Assembly: GCF_000744285.1 (NCBI RefSeq)
Contig: NZ_JQLQ01000002.1
Coordinates: 1,798,001 to 1,862,000 of the forward strand
Source of the DNA: Carnobacterium pleistocenium FTR1
Lineage (GTDB): Bacteria > Bacillota > Bacilli > Lactobacillales > Carnobacteriaceae
Direction of reading: 5' to 3'
Length of the DNA stretch: 64,000 nucleotides
Part shown: one piece after another, positions 63,450-64,000 of the stretch
Layout of the letters: each line of letters opens with the position of its first letter
How positions within the stretch are numbered: the first letter of the stretch is position 1
Notes under the pieces: generated by a model
Told to the model about the DNA's origin: nothing
Database searches by the model: none
What the model saw: only the letters and a program-made list of their open reading frames with translations
Made by a program: the position numbers and the translations under genes

Positions 63450-64000
63450 TTAGTGTTTTTTTGACGTTTCATTGATAGTCGTTCTTTTACTATGAGAAAA
63501 CAACTGTTGGGCTTCTTGTATCTCTTCTCTAATTTGAGACATTTCTTCGTCTAGTTGAAAAGCAGCTTCTGCAGCTCTTTTCAAACGAACATTAATGGCG
63601 TCTGGAAACTCACCTTGGTATTTATAATTCAAAGAATGTTCAATCGTAGCCCAAAAATTCATTGCCAATGTACGCACCTGTATCTCAACCAGTATTCTTT
63701 TTTCACCATTGATCAATTGCACTGGGTATTCAAATACAACATGGTACGAGCGGTAACCACTTTCCTTCTTGTTCGTTATATAATCTCGTTCTTCAATTAT
63801 TTTTATATCATTTCGATTTCTTAAAAGTCTAACCACTTCATGAATATCCTCCACAAACTGACACATGATTCTTAATCCAGCTATATCTTGCATCTCAGTA
63901 TCTAATTTATCGAAAGGAATATTTCTTAAAGCCGCTTTTCCAATAATGCTATTTACTGGTTTTACTCTTCCAGTAACAAACTCAATTGGAATATGCCGGT
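63450..64000 (-). CDS. relQ: GTP pyrophosphokinase RelQ (small alarmone synthetase), 5' end outside window
   Basis: The stop is at 63450. The frame runs open to the window edge, so the first visible ATG (63893) is internal and the start lies beyond 64000. About 183 residues are seen: EFVTGRVKPVNSIIGKAAL, MQDIAGLRIMCQFVEDIHEV, YITNKKESGYRSYHVVFEYP and EIQVRTLAMNFWATIEHSLN, all RelA/SpoT synthetase-domain signatures. No hydrolase, TGS or ACT domain is present, so this is the single-domain SAS type (RelQ/YjbM). It makes ppGpp/pppGpp, with pGpp possible. The nadK-rluD neighbours fit relQ. Confidence 0.93.
   Translation of the reverse strand, partial: RHIPIEFVTGRVKPVNSIIGKAALRNIPFDKLDTEMQDIAGLRIMCQFVEDIHEVVRLLRNRNDIKIIEERDYITNKKESGYRSYHVVFEYPVQLINGEKRILVEIQVRTLAMNFWATIEHSLNYKYQGEFPDAINVRLKRAAEAAFQLDEEMSQIREEIQEAQQLFSHSKRTTINETSKKH

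Noticed and set aside
1-64000. CRISPR arrays, tRNA or rRNA genes, complete insertion sequences, prophage
   Set aside because: No regularly spaced repeats, cloverleaf-like sequences, rRNA motifs, transposase or phage structural genes were recognised.

Overview
The window is an AT-rich piece of a Gram-positive chromosome of the Firmicutes, order Lactobacillales. The best guess is Carnobacterium or a close relative. Three things point there: the gene order (mraZ to divIVA to ileS; rpmF-yceD; yqeG-yqeH-yhbY-nadD-yqeK-rsfS; relQ-nadK-rluD), lactic-acid-bacterium families such as DUF1827 and ClpE, and a cell wall of the meso-diaminopimelate type. MurE carries the DNPR motif and is still inside the division cluster, and dapF, a DapG-like aspartokinase and a PatA-like aminotransferase lie nearby. 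Nearly everything is core chromosome. I see no prophage, CRISPR array, intact insertion sequence, rRNA or tRNA.

Layout. 1-2.4 kb: the end of an xpaC gene, telA and a small GlsB-type stress membrane protein, on the + strand. 2.8-6.9 kb: a MarR-controlled two-subunit ABC exporter with one degenerate ATP site. 7.1-8.5 kb: a cold-shock gene and dapF. 8.6-27.6 kb: the division and cell-wall (dcw) cluster on the minus strand, read mraZ, rsmH, ftsL, pbp, murE, mraY, murD, murG, divIB, ftsA, ftsZ, yggS, sepF, yggT, ylmH, divIVA, then a T-box leader and ileS. 28-37 kb: DUF3397, rpmF, yceD, tmcAL, recQ and the yqe ribosome-assembly/NAD operon. 37-45.6 kb: the aspartate family (aspartokinase, hom-thrC-thrB), cutC, ykuJ, patA and a beta-hydroxyacid dehydrogenase. 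45.7-50.6 kb: ptsHI and the CtsR-controlled clpE. 50.6-56.1 kb: a decayed pyruvate oxidase, DUF1827, prfC, a secreted nuclease and NADH oxidase. 56-64 kb: AI-2E-type permease, M42 peptidase, GNAT, DUF3006 with a metallo-beta-lactamase-fold protein, mgtE, and relQ-nadK-rluD running off the window.

How the parts work together. The dcw block makes lipid II precursors and builds the divisome, and it begins at an mraZ promoter with three GTGG boxes exactly 10 bp apart. Aspartokinase feeds homoserine and threonine through hom-thrC-thrB, and diaminopimelate through dapF into MurE. HPr and enzyme I drive sugar uptake and catabolite control. clpE sits under three CtsR-type sites, one inside its promoter spacer. 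The oxygen-handling region has lost pyruvate oxidase by deletion but keeps an NADH oxidase behind a long palindromic operator-like element.

Least explained are several non-coding structures: a decayed repeat of about 200 bp at 1.9 kb and 50.7 kb, a 124-bp inverted-repeat-bounded element upstream of mraZ, the 21-bp-arm palindrome before nox, the hairpin where the pyruvate oxidase remnant breaks off, and an unrecognised 71-residue gene between ptsH and clpE. I did not find a convincing new multi-gene system.
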